This document shows, piece after piece, positions 23,035-35,532 of a stretch of 64,000 nucleotides of DNA; positions within the stretch are counted from its first letter, which is position 1; the number at the start of each line of letters is the position of its first letter. A program made the translations under genes and the position numbers. This DNA is from Larix kaempferi (taxonomy: Eukaryota; Streptophyta; Pinopsida; Pinales; Pinaceae): positions 2,294,001-2,358,000 of the forward strand of contig BSBM01000592.1 in the NCBI GenBank assembly GCA_027924585.1, read 5' to 3'. The notes beneath the pieces were generated by a model. That model ran no database searches and was not told the origin of the DNA. It saw nothing but the letters and a program-made list of their open reading frames with translations.

Positions 23035-26000
23035 TGCATTTGTGTCTCTGGACTCATCACTTCCCCTTGGAAGGCATCTCGATCTGAAGTACACCAAGTC
23101 TCCCTCTAGTATTCAAACTTCACTCTAGCAAGCGGCTTGGTCAACACATCGACTATCTGCTCGTCTGTCACAACATACAGGAGCTTCACTGCTCCTCTTT
23201 GCACCATATCCTTGATAGGGTGGAACTTGATCTCAATGTGCTTCGACTTGTCATGGAACACTGGGTTCTCTGACAACTTCACGCAACTCTGGTTGTCGCA
23301 ATATATACAAGAAGCACTCAATTGGAGATCAAACAAATTAGACAGTAGCTTCCTAAGCCATACTGCCTCACAACTAGCTGAACAAGCTGCGACATACTCT
23401 GCTTCAGCTATACTCAGTTCCACACAGGACTTCTTCTTTCTAAACCAAGAGATCACACCTGATCCCATACTGAAGCTGTATCCTGAAGTGATCTTTCGAT
23501 TAATGGCACTTCCTGCCCCATCCGAATCAACATAACCCTCCATGTTAAACTTTTGATTCGCCTCATACTTGATCCCATAATCCACTGTACCCTTCAAGTA
23601 CCTCAGAACATGCTTTGCAGCTATTAGGTGAACATGTCTCAGATTTGTCAGATACTGGCTCAAGGTGTTCACCGCAAAGAAAATGTCTGGCCTCGTATTT
23701 ATCAGGTACATCAAGGACCCAATCATCTGATGATACATCGTAGCATCAGCTGGCTCAGATGAAGCATCACACAGAAGCTTCAGGTTCGATGCCATATGTG
23801 TGGCCATGGCCTTGCAGTCCATCATCCCGAACCTCTTCAGGATATCTAATGCATACTTCCCTTGTCCAAGGAAGATTCCATCTACAGAATGCCACACCTC
23901 CATACCAAGAAAGTAGTGCATCATACCCAAGTCCTTCATCTCAAAATCGACAGCAAGATTCCTCTTCGTATCGGAAATCAACCTATCCTCACCTGTTACA
24001 AACAGTTCATCCACATATAATAGTAGAATCACAGGATTGCCTTCCTCAACCTTGTAGTAAAGGTTGGAATCTGCTTTACTCTTGGTAAATCCCAAACTGG
24101 ATAGGAAGCCATCTATCCTACCATACCAGGTCCTGGGTGTCTGTTTCAAACCGTACAGGTCTTTCTTCAGTTTTCACACATGAGTTCCTCTATCATGTGT
24201 CTCAAACCCGAGTGGCTGCTCCACATACAATTCCTCTTCAACTACACCATTCAAGAAAGCAGTCTTGACATCCATCTGGTGTATCTTCCATTTCATCACT
24301 GTAGCCAGAGCAAGTATTGATCTAATGGAAGTGTACCTGGCCACAGGAGCAAAGGTCTCTTCATAGTCAATCCTTCTTTCTGGGAGAAGCCACGAGCCAC
24401 AAACCTAGCTTTGTATTTCTCGATGCTACCATCTGCAGCATGCTTGATCTTATAGATCCATTTGGAAGTCACCACAGACTTCCCATCTAGTCTTGGGACC
24501 ACATCCCAAACATCATTCTTCATAATTGACTGGTTTTCTTCGATCGTAGCATCCTTCCATTCTTTCTTTTCTGCAGCTTCTTCATAACTGGAAGGTTCTT
24601 TATCCATAATGTCACAGAGCAAAGCAACGTAACTAGTATGTGACCTTGTCCTTTTTCTTTCTCTGTGTTCTTCTTCTGGACTGCCAAATCTTTCTGCATC
24701 TTGGATGAGCTCTCTATCCCATGTTGGTTTCCTCTTATGAGGATTCTTCTCACGAGGTGGATCCATAGGTTCTTATGGATCTTCCATTTCTCGATCTTCT
24801 TCAAGAACTGTTTCATTCAATGTGGTGTCTTGTGTTTTGTATATTCTGGGTTCTTCATTGTCTTCAACAGGTGTCTTTCTCGATTTGTGGTAAGCTGAAC
24901 TTTCATCAAATGTTACATATCTGCTGATGTCGATCTTCTTGAATCCAGGGAAGTAGATTCTGTAAGCTTTCGAGCTTTCACTGTAACCCACGAAGATACC
25001 TTGCTTTCCTGAAGGATCCAACTTTGACCTTTTCTATTTTGGGATGTGAGTGTATACTGGACAACCAAATATTCTAAGATGGCTCAATTCTGGTTTCTTA
25101 CCAGTAAACACTTCTTCTGGTGTTTTGTTGTCAAGTATCTTATGGGGTGTTCTGTTCTGCACATATACAACTATCTTTGCTACTTTATCTCATAAATGCA
25201 TAGGTAAGTCTTGGTCATGAAGCATTGCCCTTTCTATTTCCATGATTGTTCTATTCTTTCTCTTGGCAACCCCATTATGCTGTGGATTGTAAGGAGTAGT
25301 CAACTTCCTCTTAATCCCTGAATCACTGCATAACTTCTTGAAGTCTCCCGAAGTAAATTCTCCGCCATTGTCAGATCTGAAGATCTTCATCTTCAAGTCA
25401 ATTTGGTTTTCTATCAAGGCTTTGAATTCCTTGAAATTGTTGAACACTTCATCTTTGTTCTTCAAGAAGTAGATCCAAGTCTTCCTAGAGAAATCATCAA
25501 TAAAGGAGACATAGTATACATACCCACTCAGAGAACTGGATAACATAGGACCGCATACATCAAAGTGGATAATCTCCAAGATTTTTTTTTCCTTGCTTTC
25601 ACTGCTTGGAAATGTCTTATTTGTATTCTTTCCCTTTGCAAAACCTTTGCAAATGCCTTCATACATTGTCTGGATTTCAGGAAGACCTTCTACCGCTTTG
25701 CTTGCAATTGGTAATGCCCTGTAATGCATGTGTGCAAGCCTTCTGTGCCAAAGTTCACTTGGATTTACTAATTGATGGATCATGGCTTGTTCTGCATGGT
25801 GCTTCAATTTGTATAATCCTCCCTCTTGCTCTCCAATCACAACTGCATCATCTATAGTCTTACCCTTTTGCCACATTAGGACTTGGCCATCTATAAATGT
25901 AACTCTCATGTCTTTTGTATCCAATGTAGATATTGAGAGTAGATTCTTCTTGAGATCTAGAACATAGAGTACATCTTTCATCTTCATAGACTTTCCAGAG

Positions 26001-26546
26001 TCTAGTTTATAGGAGGCTTCACCACTCCCTTTTATGGGATACTAGTAGTCATCCCCAAGTTTCACCTTGTGGGGTGAATCATGTTCAGATAGATTCACAA
26101 AGGATTCTTTGAATCCTGTCATATGTTTGGAAGCCCCACTATCTATTAGCCAATCATTACTTCCATGAGTAATGGTTCCAGTGAGAGAAGAAATCAAAAC
26201 ATATTCTTCATCACTTGAAGAATCTTCACTATCTTCTCTATCCCTCTTCCTGGGAGGTTCATCATCCTCTGTGACATGAGCATGATGTTTTCTTTTGAAG
26301 TTCTTCTTGTGAGAACCATCTTTCTTATTTCTGGGACAATCTCTGGAATAGTGTCCCTTTTCATCACATGTATAGCAACAAGCATAGGACATGTGTCTTC
26401 GATATTTAGTGTTACCTCTTTGATTTTGATGGTGGTGCTTTTCTTTGTTACTGTGGTGATGTCCCTTCTTATCATCATACTTCTTGGAGTGTGCTGTGAG
26501 AGCTTGATCTTCATTCCACATCTTCTCTTCTCGAGCTACAATCATT

Positions 26547-27471
26547 AGAGAAATTTTGAGGTCAAGAAATGGCCTCAAAACAAAGAAAGTGTACTATAAA
26601 ATACAACCAATCACATTCTAGTAGATGACATCACCCCCCTTGGTGAGGTGGCATTGCATGAGTTAAGAATGTTTATTTGTCAAATTTTCTATGGTGGATG
26701 AAAACACATAGTTAACCAAGGTAGTGGTGTAAGTACTTTTATGTCATAAAGTAAAATACTCATAATGATAGTCTTTTCATAAAATAATATTATTGTATTT
26801 TTCAAGTAAAGTACTCATAACGAATGTCTTTTCACATTTTTTCATAAAATAATATTAATTTTCAAGTGAAGTACTCTTAATTCATAAAGAAAGTCCTTTC
26901 ACATTTTTTTATAAAATAATATATTATCATTTTTATGTTTTTAATTTTAAATTATATATTCACTCCATTTTATTTAATAACATAATGTCAAACTAATAAA
27001 GAATAATAATAGATTTAATAAATAATAATAATACAATGTGGATTATAATAATATTATTGACATTTTACATGTAAATAAATTCTCAATTAAATTACATTAT
27101 TAAATTCATGAGAAAAATACTCAATATAAAAACTCAACATAAAATTAAAAAAATAGCTCTTAAAAATGTTTTTTATTATTTAGTTTCATTTGCAAGTTCA
27201 AGACAAATAAATGTTAAAGAACAATAAATTTTTGGGAATTTACAATGAATCTTAGTCACATCAATGTAGACTTATTTTATTAATTTTATTTCTAGTGAAT
27301 TTTGAAAAGTAACTCAACCATGGTTATTTATATTGTGCATAGAAAATAGTGTGGGATGTGACTTGTCATATATACCTACCCCATAAAACCCCCAATTCAT
27401 AATATTTTAATATATCTCATATTTTTGTAGTACATCTCTTAGGAGGCCATTTTTGACCTCAAAATCTCTCT
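26547..27471. mobile_element. 925-bp TIR transposon, non-autonomous
   Basis: The ends are inverted: AGAGAAATTTTGAGGTCAAG on the left and, complemented, AGAGAGATTTTGAGGTCAAA on the right, with similarity continuing into ATGGCCTC. Flanks carry the 3-bp duplication ATT (26544-26546, 27472-27474). Removing the element and one ATT restores an uninterrupted copia gag frame of the length seen in A and B, which supports the borders. The interior is AT-rich and non-coding. A 3-bp duplication fits PIF/Harbinger-like elements, but the termini are not the usual GGG type, so the superfamily is open. Confidence 0.85.
26745..26925. repeat. Internal repeats of the TIR element
   Basis: Three imperfect units of about 60 bp share AAGTACTCATAA or a variant, GTCTTTTCA and CATAAAATAATATTA. 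Confidence 0.7.
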
Positions 27472-28563
27472 ATTGCTTCTTCTTGTGAGCATTCTTCCCA
27501 CATCCTACTGAATGTGATGCTTTTCTTTCTAGCACAAATTCCTTGGATGAAGGAATCCCATGACCTAGGAAGGCCATTAAGAGTGGTCATCACCACTTCT
27601 CCATTTTCTACATCTTCACCCACAGCTTCAAGTTGTTCTTTTATCTGGGAAACCCTTGGGAAATATGACTGCATAGTCTCTGCATTCTGGATCTTGATAT
27701 TCTTCAATTGATTCCTCAGGGTCATTGTTTGGTCAAGGAATCAAACATCTCTTTTGGTGTCTTTAGGGATGACACATGAGGGATGAGATGATCTTTAATA
27801 GAATTAGCAATGATCCTCTTTGCCTTAACCAAGTTCTTCTTGTGAAGAGCCTTAGCCTCTTCTCCCTTTGGGATAGGTACCTCTTCACTTATATAAGTAT
27901 CCAACTCATTCTCTGCAAGGATTAACGCAATCCTATACTTCAATGCTCAGAAGTTATCATCCCCTTCAAGCTTATCCTCAAGCTTGGTGTGGTGAGGCAT
28001 CTTAAAGAGTACTTGAAATGGAAATAGAAAAGATTTAGGTCTTACCACCTGATTTGCTAAAAACTGGATCTGGTGCCGGATTAGGGTTTGTCAGAGAAAC
28101 CCTAAAATTTCAAACTTTGAATTTCAACTTTCTGAAAGGATAGAAAGATGCGCCTTGATGAACTGATCAGCCTAGTATATTCAAAAATTCAAATCCGCAA
28201 AGTTTCACCCTTCAAAAATGTCTTTTAGTCTTCCCGTATTCACTGAGGAGAACCTTGAATTAGGGTTGAGTTTCCCGGAGATCTACCCAACCAAAAATCT
28301 CAATCCAAAGCTCTAAACTTCGATTTTTCCAAAGAGCATCTAGCTATGTCTTTAGATTTCAGAAATTCATATTTTTGTGGAAACCCTAATTTTTTTAGGG
28401 CCAAATCTGAAAATGCTCAGAATTGAATTCTGATTGGACAGATATATTCTCCTTGATGAGTAGAGTCAATCTACTATACTGCTTTTCCAAAATCTGGGAA
28501 GAGAAACCCAATAAACAAGAAACTTTGGTTTCTATAACTGCCCAGTGTCTTCTTCTCAGGTTA

Positions 28564-28575
28564 GCTCTGATACCA
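28564..28575 (-). promoter_or_regulatory. Primer binding site of C
   Basis: Minus strand TGGTATCAGAGC, directly after the 5' LTR, complementary to initiator Met tRNA. Confidence 0.92.
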
Positions 28576-29169
28576 TGTTAGATTTTGAGCATTAATTCAA
28601 TATGCTATAGGATCTTTATTGAGAAAATAACATGTACAGTATATCAATGCATATCAATCATATCAAGCATGTCAATCATCACAAGAAGCAAAAGCATAAG
28701 CGACAATAGACACACAGAGTTTCTGTGGGGAAAACCCTAAGGTGAAAAACCCCACAACTTCCTCAGAAATAGATAGAGCAATAGTACAACCAAAGTACAA
28801 CCAAAATACAAGAGACAAACTTCTTCTATGTGCTGATCCTCCTCCTCACATGTGCGCCACTTTCTGAGTGAAGGATGAGTGAGTTTCTGAGTGATCCAAA
28901 TAGAGATCTCCCGATCTCTATTTATACTTGTTCTGTTTGCCCAATAACCTTATGGGGCCGACTTGTCTAGCTAGGTATAATAACCAAATATTACATAAAT
29001 CTGGGTTGACCCCTTACAAGGTGGTCTAATAACCCATCGGCAAGTTAACACACTTGCGAGACATGTCAATACAAATGACGACACTTTTTTATAGAGGAAT
29101 AACACATCTCTATAAGGGTACAATGAATATATATAAGAAATACATTCCTAAGTTACATATACATCCACA
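28576..29169 (-). repeat. 5' LTR of copia C
   Basis: 594 bp. The plus-strand end reads ACATCCACA instead of ACATCAACA, a point change at the very terminus. The second CTCAA follows. Confidence 0.93.
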
Positions 29170-29174
29170 CTCAA

Positions 29175-30236
29175 CTCCTCTTTTATTCCATATTTGTGTC
29201 TCTATAGTATCCTACCCTTTTTTACTATCCAAAACTGCCATCACTTGCTCCCAACTTTCTAAATTTGCAATTTATTCCCACTCAGGCTTGGGGACATAGT
29301 TATAAGGATACTTTTTGTTTGAGATCATAAACTGGAATAATTTGGTGAGGATCATAAGATCCTCTCTTTGATATTTCCAGGTTTAGCTACTTCAAAAAAT
29401 CTTCCATATACTGTAGGGCATTTATTCCTTTCACTAGAAAAGGTCCTATCTCTTTGCATAACAAAAAATTCCTTTGGTTCTTGAAATGTATAAAGTGCGT
29501 CTGGCCTACAATGAACCTTTGCTTGGTGTATTCCATGGAAAAAAACCTTGGTGTGAGGAAGAATGGTAGCTTATATGGCTCTTATTCAAATCCATATATC
29601 CTCAAGACAGTATTATCCTCATAGAGGAACCATTCTCCCACTCTTGCATTAGGGCTTAAATATACGATCTTTTTATTTTATGGGAACATCCTTGATGGTG
29701 AGGAATCATGCATCAAGGTGTAGGTTATTTCTATGAATTTATTTGAAAACTTTGTGTAATTTTTGTTTCTAGGTTTTCATCAATGATCCTCAAATTTAGT
29801 CTTTTATAATGTTCATAATTCTAGTAGAGGAACATGTAAAACAGGTAGGAAGGGTATCTGAATTGCTCCACGGTAGGGATATCTTCCAACTGAGTATGGA
29901 TTGATTGGTCTAGGAAAATGCAGAGTTCAAACTTTGAGGGAATAACTCTAGTGGTAGGGGTTAGAAAATTTAGAAACCCTAAAATGGTGTCATCCATGGT
30001 GCTATCACTCTCATACGATAATATGGTGCATATAAGGGATATGGTTTTCTTGTAATTTTCAAATAAGACCAACATTTCATAAGGGAAGGAGAAGTGGGGA
30101 TTTCAATTCCCGTTTCCAAGTGCTGAGACACAATGACTTATTTCAAGAGGTTTCAATGATTAGTATGATGCAGCTATATGGAGAGTTTGCAGGGATAGGA
30201 TATTACGTAAGGACAACATTTTTTGGATGGATTATG
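29175..30236 (-). pseudogene. Decayed repeat-type ORF, upstream part
   Basis: The minus strand carries long coding-like stretches with stops and a few frame changes. From about 30075 one reads SYESDSTMDDTILGFLNFL and EDIPTVEQFRYPSYLFYMF. From about 29720 follow NARVGEWFLYEDNTVLRIYG, PYKLPFFLTPRFFSMEYTKQ and GSYDPHQIIPVYDL, then IANLESWEQVMAVLDSKKG. The last part joins 21516 in frame when C is removed. Copia D interrupts it upstream at 30236. I recall similar unknown proteins encoded by plant repeats but cannot name the family. It is a coding relic, not a working gene. Confidence 0.6.
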
Positions 30237-30827
30237 TGTTAAATTTTGAGCATTAATTCACAATACTCTAGGATCTTCATTGAGATAATAACATATACAG
30301 TATATCAATGCATAACAATCACAATAAGCATGACAAGCATCATAAGAATCAAAAGCATGAGAGACAAGAGACACATAGTTTCCGTGGGGAAAACCCTAAG
30401 GTGAAAAACCCCACAACTTCCTCAGAGATAGAGAGAGCACTGGATCAACCAAAGTACAACCAAAATACACAAAGATAGTCTCCTAGTAGCAGATGATCCT
30501 CCTCCTCACTAGTGCGCCACTTTATGAGTGAGAGGAGTGTGAGTTTCTGAGTGATCAAAATAGAGATCTCCCGATCTCTATTTATACTAACCTGTTTTCC
30601 CAGTTACACTATGGGGCCGACTTGTCTAGCTAGGTACATCCACAATATAATATATATTTCAGGTCTGACCCCACACATGGTGGTCTAATAACCCGTCGCC
30701 AAGTACACACACTTGCGACACTTGTCAATACACATGATGACACTTCCTTATAGAGGAATAACACATCTCTTATAAGGGTACAATAAATATATATGAAATA
30801 CATTCCGAAGTTACATATACATCAACA
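30237..30827 (-). repeat. 3' LTR of copia D
   Basis: 591 bp, plus strand TGTTAAATTTTGAGC to ACATCAACA. It contains the TATA palindrome AATAGAGATC/GATCTCTATT around TCCC. Confidence 0.93.
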
Positions 30828-30837
30828 CTCCCTCTTA
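30828..30837 (-). promoter_or_regulatory. Polypurine tract of D
   Basis: Minus strand TTAAGAGGGAG-like tract directly before the 3' LTR. Confidence 0.85.
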
Positions 30838-31197
30838 ACTAGGAAGGTATTTCTCGACACAGTTCTTCTAGACAAGTCTTCTTCTCGGGATCATTGTCAC
30901 TTCTGCTGCTATCTCAACCAATCTCTGACTCTACTCGTCATAGGAATTTCTACAGAGCCAGTCCTTTTTCATACTGGATGTAGGCCCACCACCTGTAGGT
31001 CTTCATCATCACTGGCCATACTGTGGAATCCTCAGGACTAATTACGTGAGTCAACAAAAACTCAAAAGAGCATCCCAGGACTGATTACGAGCACACAGCT
31101 CAACCTATCGGATCTCCCAGGATCTTTTACATGTTACTGCACAACCTGTCCACGACCACCGAGTATCATGAAGCACAACCCAGATGCACACACACAG

Positions 31198-31647
31198 CAC
31201 TTACACTCACCGACATGGGAGGACCAACCTACCACCATCCGTGAAAGGCTCACAACACTTACATCAACGACCATGGGAGAACACATCTGCCACCATGTCG
31301 GAAAGGCCCTGCACTTACATCAATGCACATTGGAGAACACATCTACCACAATGTCGGAAAGGATTTTCACTTACATCAACGCACATGGGAGAACGCATCT
31401 ACCACCATGTCGGAAAGGTTATGCACTTACATCAATGCACATGGGAGAACGCATCTACCACCATGTCGGAAAGGCTCTGCACTTACATCAATGCACATGG
31501 GAGAACGCATCTACCACCATGTCGGAAAGGCTCTGCACTTACATCAATGCACATGGGAGAACGCATCTACCACCATGTCGGAAAGGTTCTGCACTTACAT
31601 CAATGCACATGGGAGAATGCATCTACCACCATGTCGGAAAGGCACTG
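31198..31647 (-). repeat. 56-bp tandem repeat, eight copies, in D
   Basis: Units start CACTTACA at 31198, 31256, 31312, 31368, 31424, 31480, 31536 and 31592. The last five are almost identical. Because 56 is not a multiple of three and the unit has no stop in any plus-strand frame, three overlapping plus-strand frames of 150-190 codons are open. They run antisense to the element and are not credible genes. Confidence 0.95.
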
Positions 31648-31689
31648 TGCATCTATGTATTCAAAACTCATCACACATAATCCAACTGA

Positions 31690-32170
31690 TTATGTACTGT
31701 ATCCACCTGATACATATGATCATCCTAATCATCATCACTGTACCGTCCTGGTACATATCATCTAGAGCAACATCCTGAAGGTCGTCATCATGATCATCCT
31801 GATCATACAATGCATCTACCTGATGCATACCAAGCATCTTCCTGATACATATCATCATACATGATCCACCTGATCATACAGTGTATCCACCTGATACAAA
31901 TACAAATACATCATACATATCACCATACATGATCCACCTGATCATACAATGTATCCACCTGATACATATACAGATACAGGGTACAAGCATCCAACATGAT
32001 GCATATAAAAAAATACATACAAATGATCCAATTGATCATATCCAGCATCCAACATGATGCGTACATACATATACATATAAATGATCCAACTGATCATATC
32101 CAACATCCAACATGATGCGTACATACATATATAAATGATCCAACTGATCATACAAAGCATAAACCAGAAC
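31690..32170 (-). repeat. Mini-hairpin array in the 3' region of D
   Basis: About 15 short inverted repeats, for example TGTACC-GTCCT-GGTACA (31739-31755) and TGCATC-TACCT-GATGCA (31811-31827), plus many GTATC-CACCT-GATAC and TGATC-CACCT-GATCA forms. On the element strand the loops read AGGTG, AGGTA or AGGAC. Confidence 0.85.
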
Positions 32171-32265
32171 ATCATCCTGATGCTCATCATCCGGCGCTTA
32201 CAACCACAGCCATGTGAAGGATCCTCCTTCCAACATGCTTGGAATGGCTTCAGCAAATGTGTCCA

Positions 32266-34472
32266 TCACTTCTTCCTCGAAGTGTCCTCGATCTGAAGAA
32301 CACCAAGCCTCTCCCTGAAGTACTCGAACTTCACCCTGGCTAGTGGCTTCATCAACACATCTGCAATCTGCTCGTCCGTTGCAACATACAGGAGCTTCAT
32401 AGCTCCTCTCTGCACCATATCCCTGATATAGTGATATTTGATCTCTATGTGTTTCGACCTGTCATGAAACATTGGGTTCTCAGACAGCTTCACACAACTC
32501 TGGTTATCGTAGAAGATACCAGTAGCATCCAATGGGAGATCAAATAACTCAGACAGTAGCTTCCGTAGCCATACTTCCTCACAACTAGCTGAACAGGCTG
32601 CAACATACTCTGCCTCAGCTGTACTTAGTGCTATGAAGGACTGCTTCCTGCTAAACCAAGAGATCACACCTGATCCCATACTGAAGCAACACCCAGATGT
32701 GCTCTTCCTATCTGTAGCACTGCCAACCCAATCTGAATCAACATAACCCTGCAGGTTAAAATTTTGATTCGCTTCATACTTGAGCCCATAATCCACTATA
32801 CCCTTCAGGTACCTTAGAACATGCTCTACAGGAACCAGGTGAACACTCCTTAGATCCATCATGAACTGGCTCAATGTGTTCACCGCAAAGCAAATATCCA
32901 GTCTCGTGTTCGTCATGTACATCAAGGACCCAATCATTTGACGATACATAGAGATATCAACTGGCTCAGATGAAGCATCACATAGAAGCTTCAGGTTCGA
33001 TGCCATGGGTGTGGCCATGGCCTGGCAATCCATCATCCTGAATCTCTTCAGGATATCTACTATGTACTTCCTTTGACCAAGGAAGATCCCACCTACATTC
33101 TGCCACACCTCCATACCTAGGAAATAATGCATCATTCCCAAATATTTCATATCGAACTCAGTAGCAAGCTATCTCTTAGTATCTGCAATCAATTTGTCAT
33201 CTCCTGTTACAAATAAGTCATCCTCGTACAGAAGTAGAATCACAGGATTCCCTTCCTCAACCTTGTAGTAAAGGTTGGAATCCGCTTTACTCTTGGTAAA
33301 GCCCAAACTAGATAGGAAACTGTCCATCCTACCATACCAAGTTCTGGGAGCTTGCTTCAATCCATACAAGGCTTTCTTCAATCTGCACACATATGACTCT
33401 CTGTCATGTATTTCAAAACCGAGTGGCTTCTCCACATATACATCCTCTTCAACTACACTATTCAAGAAAACAGTCTTGACATCCATCTGGTGTATTTTAC
33501 ATTTCATTACTGCAGCCAGGACAAGTACTGTTTTGATGGAAGTATACCTGGCTACAGGTGCAAAAGTTTCTTCATAATCTACTCCATCTTTCTGAGAGAA
33601 GCCACAAGTTACGAATCTTGCCTCGTATTTCTCTACACTGCCATCTGCAGCATGCTTGATTTTGTAGATCCATTTGGAAGTCACAACAGACTTCTCTTTA
33701 GGTATTGAGACAACATCCCAAACATCATTCTTCATTATTGATTGGAATTCCTCAACCATGGCATCCTTCCATTCTTTCTTTTACGTTGCTTCTTCATAAC
33801 TGGAAGATTCTTTGTTCATAATGTCACAGAGTAAAGCAACATAGCTGGTATGTGATCTGGTTCTCTTCTTTGCTCTGTGTTCTTCTTCTGGAATGCCAAA
33901 TATTTATGCATCTTGAATGAGCTCTCTAGCCCATGCAGGTTTCCTCTTGTGAGAATAATCCTCACAGGGTGGATCTATAGGTTCTTGCGGATCTTCAAAC
34001 TCACGAACAACTTCTGGAATTGCTTCAGTCATGGTAGTGTCTTGAAATCTAGTTTCTTTAAGTTCTTCATAAACTTCGATAGGTGCCTTCCTTGATTTGA
34101 TGAATGCTAAGTTTTCATCAAATGTTACATCCCTGCTGACATCAATCTTCTTGAACCTTGGAAAGTATATTTTGTAAGCCTTCGAGCTTTCACTGTAGCC
34201 CACAAAGATACCCTTCTTTCCTGAAGGATCTAGTTTAGTCCTCTTTTCCTTTGGGACATGAGTGTATATTGGACAACCAAATATTCTGAGATGGATGACT
34301 TCAGGTTTCTTACTAGAAAAGACCTCTTCTGGTGTCTTGTTGTCCAATATCTTGTGGGGTGTTCTGTTCTGCACATATATAGTTGTTCTAGATGCTTCTG
34401 CCCATAGATGCATAGGTAGATCCTGGTCATGCAACATTTCCCTTGCTGCTTCCATGATTGTTCTGTTCTTTC
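32266..34472 (-). pseudogene. Copia D pol, C-terminal half
   Basis: The part of the D polyprotein downstream of the gypsy insertion: end of integrase, linker, RT and RNase H, in one frame with stops near 33904, 33783 and 33169. The RT core motif reads YEDD instead of YVDD: both catalytic Asp are kept but Val is lost. RNase H is complete, with FYDNQS where relatives have FCDNQS, and ADVLMKP instead of ADVLTKP. It ends at the normal DTSRKK terminus. Confidence 0.92.
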
Positions 34473-35159
34473 TGTTATCACTCCAGGAAACTACCTAGGG
34501 TTATAAGCTAGGTATGCCTGGTAACTTAAGAAAATATGTTTTTTTGTGTCTTTTGAAAAAAGGTGGATCAATGGGATGACTAAATCAGAGTACAATATTC
34601 AGACATTCAGCATGTAAACAGATGAAACAGTGCCCTCAAGAATCGATTGATCATCATATAACATCAAAGGTGGATGAAGAAAACATGTAACCAAACCAGT
34701 ACAAAGTAGGGCTCGAGAGACATTCAAGGAACTGGAATCAAGCTGTGAGCTAAACAATGTAAAGAGAACATTCACATTCAAAGCTAGACAACACTGATAC
34801 AGTGAAAGAGAAAATGGAAACTGATATCGAAGCTGAAGGAAACCTGTGATCTATATTAGCATAGGAAAACCGAATACAGTAGCCAATTATTCCATCCAAA
34901 ATCGAACCATTTAACAGTCTTGGTTCTGTGGCTTTATAGCCTTTACAAAATCGTTTTTTCCAGATCCTAAAAGCATGGATCTGTTTAATGAACTAAAGTA
35001 CTAACTGAAAGTTAAAAACAAAAAGATAGGGACTAATCCCTAAAATCATGGACATTCAGATATGGAGATCTCCTTCAACGACTCGATGGTTGGTGAAGTG
35101 AAGCAGCCTTCCAAGGCTCGGTGAACTGGGTTGGGCGCGCCACAGATTTGATTTTCATG

Positions 35160-35415
35160 ATATGGTAGTCGACCTTTGCAAAAACAGGCTTTCGGCAGCT
35201 AACTACTCTGCTGATTTCATGCCTTAGCTGCCGGAAGTCAGATCCTTCGGCAGCTAATGAGCTTTGTGGGGCTCGCCTAAGCTGCCGAAAGCCGTAACTG
35301 TTTCACAAAATTAAACCCAAACGCTGCTTAACTGATTTTGTGCCTTAGCCGCCGGAAGTCAGATTCTTCGGCAGCTAATGAGCTCTGTGGGGCTCGCCTA
35401 AGCTGCCGAAAGATG
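35160..35415 (-). repeat. AGCTGCCGAA motif cluster downstream of the LTR ORF
   Basis: CGGCAGCTAA and its complement TTAGCTGCCG, or one-base variants, occur about seven times in alternating orientation (near 35192, 35225, 35247, 35278, 35344, 35368 and 35398). Neighbouring copies could pair. Equivalent copies lie in the other LTR (about 44590-44820), and a second cluster sits upstream of the ORF (37250-37500). Confidence 0.8.
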
Positions 35416-35532
35416 TAACTGCTTCAAAAATTAAGACCCCAAAACGCTGCTTTCCTGCATGCTCGTGACCAATCGCTAGGACTTCTTTGAAACTGCTCTT
35501 TTCCCTCTAGTCACTCGTTTAGTCTGTCTTTG

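Larger units (their letters stand above)
23106..28000 (-). pseudogene. Copia C gag-pol, broken
   Basis: The start ATG is at 28000 (plus-strand CAT 27998-28000). Gag has an early TGA and a deletion near 27722 that removes the conserved KLFEGKNINRK part. It is split by the TIR element at 26547-27471. The zinc knuckle CYTCDEKGHYSRDC, protease DSGASKH (about 26130), integrase (25190-25987) and linker stay in one frame down to about 24296. A frameshift then leads to RT and RNase H (23106-24149). The catalytic YVDD reads YVDE, a loss of one catalytic Asp. The C-terminus ends early at an indel after KFEY. Confidence 0.9.
21522..29169 (-). mobile_element. Copia element C with a nested DNA transposon
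   Basis: A 7.6-kb copia element on the minus strand, with target duplication CTCAA at 21517-21521 and 29170-29174. LTRs are 594 bp each and differ by about 6%, so it is old. The interior has gag, protease, integrase, RT and RNase H with stops and frameshifts, and is interrupted in gag by a 925-bp TIR element. It inserted into a decayed minus-strand reading frame. Confidence 0.95.

Noticed and set aside
31168-31778. Three overlapping plus-strand ORFs of 150-193 codons
   Set aside because: Same 56-bp array read in three frames, antisense to copia D; no domain and no homologous frame preserved in C.
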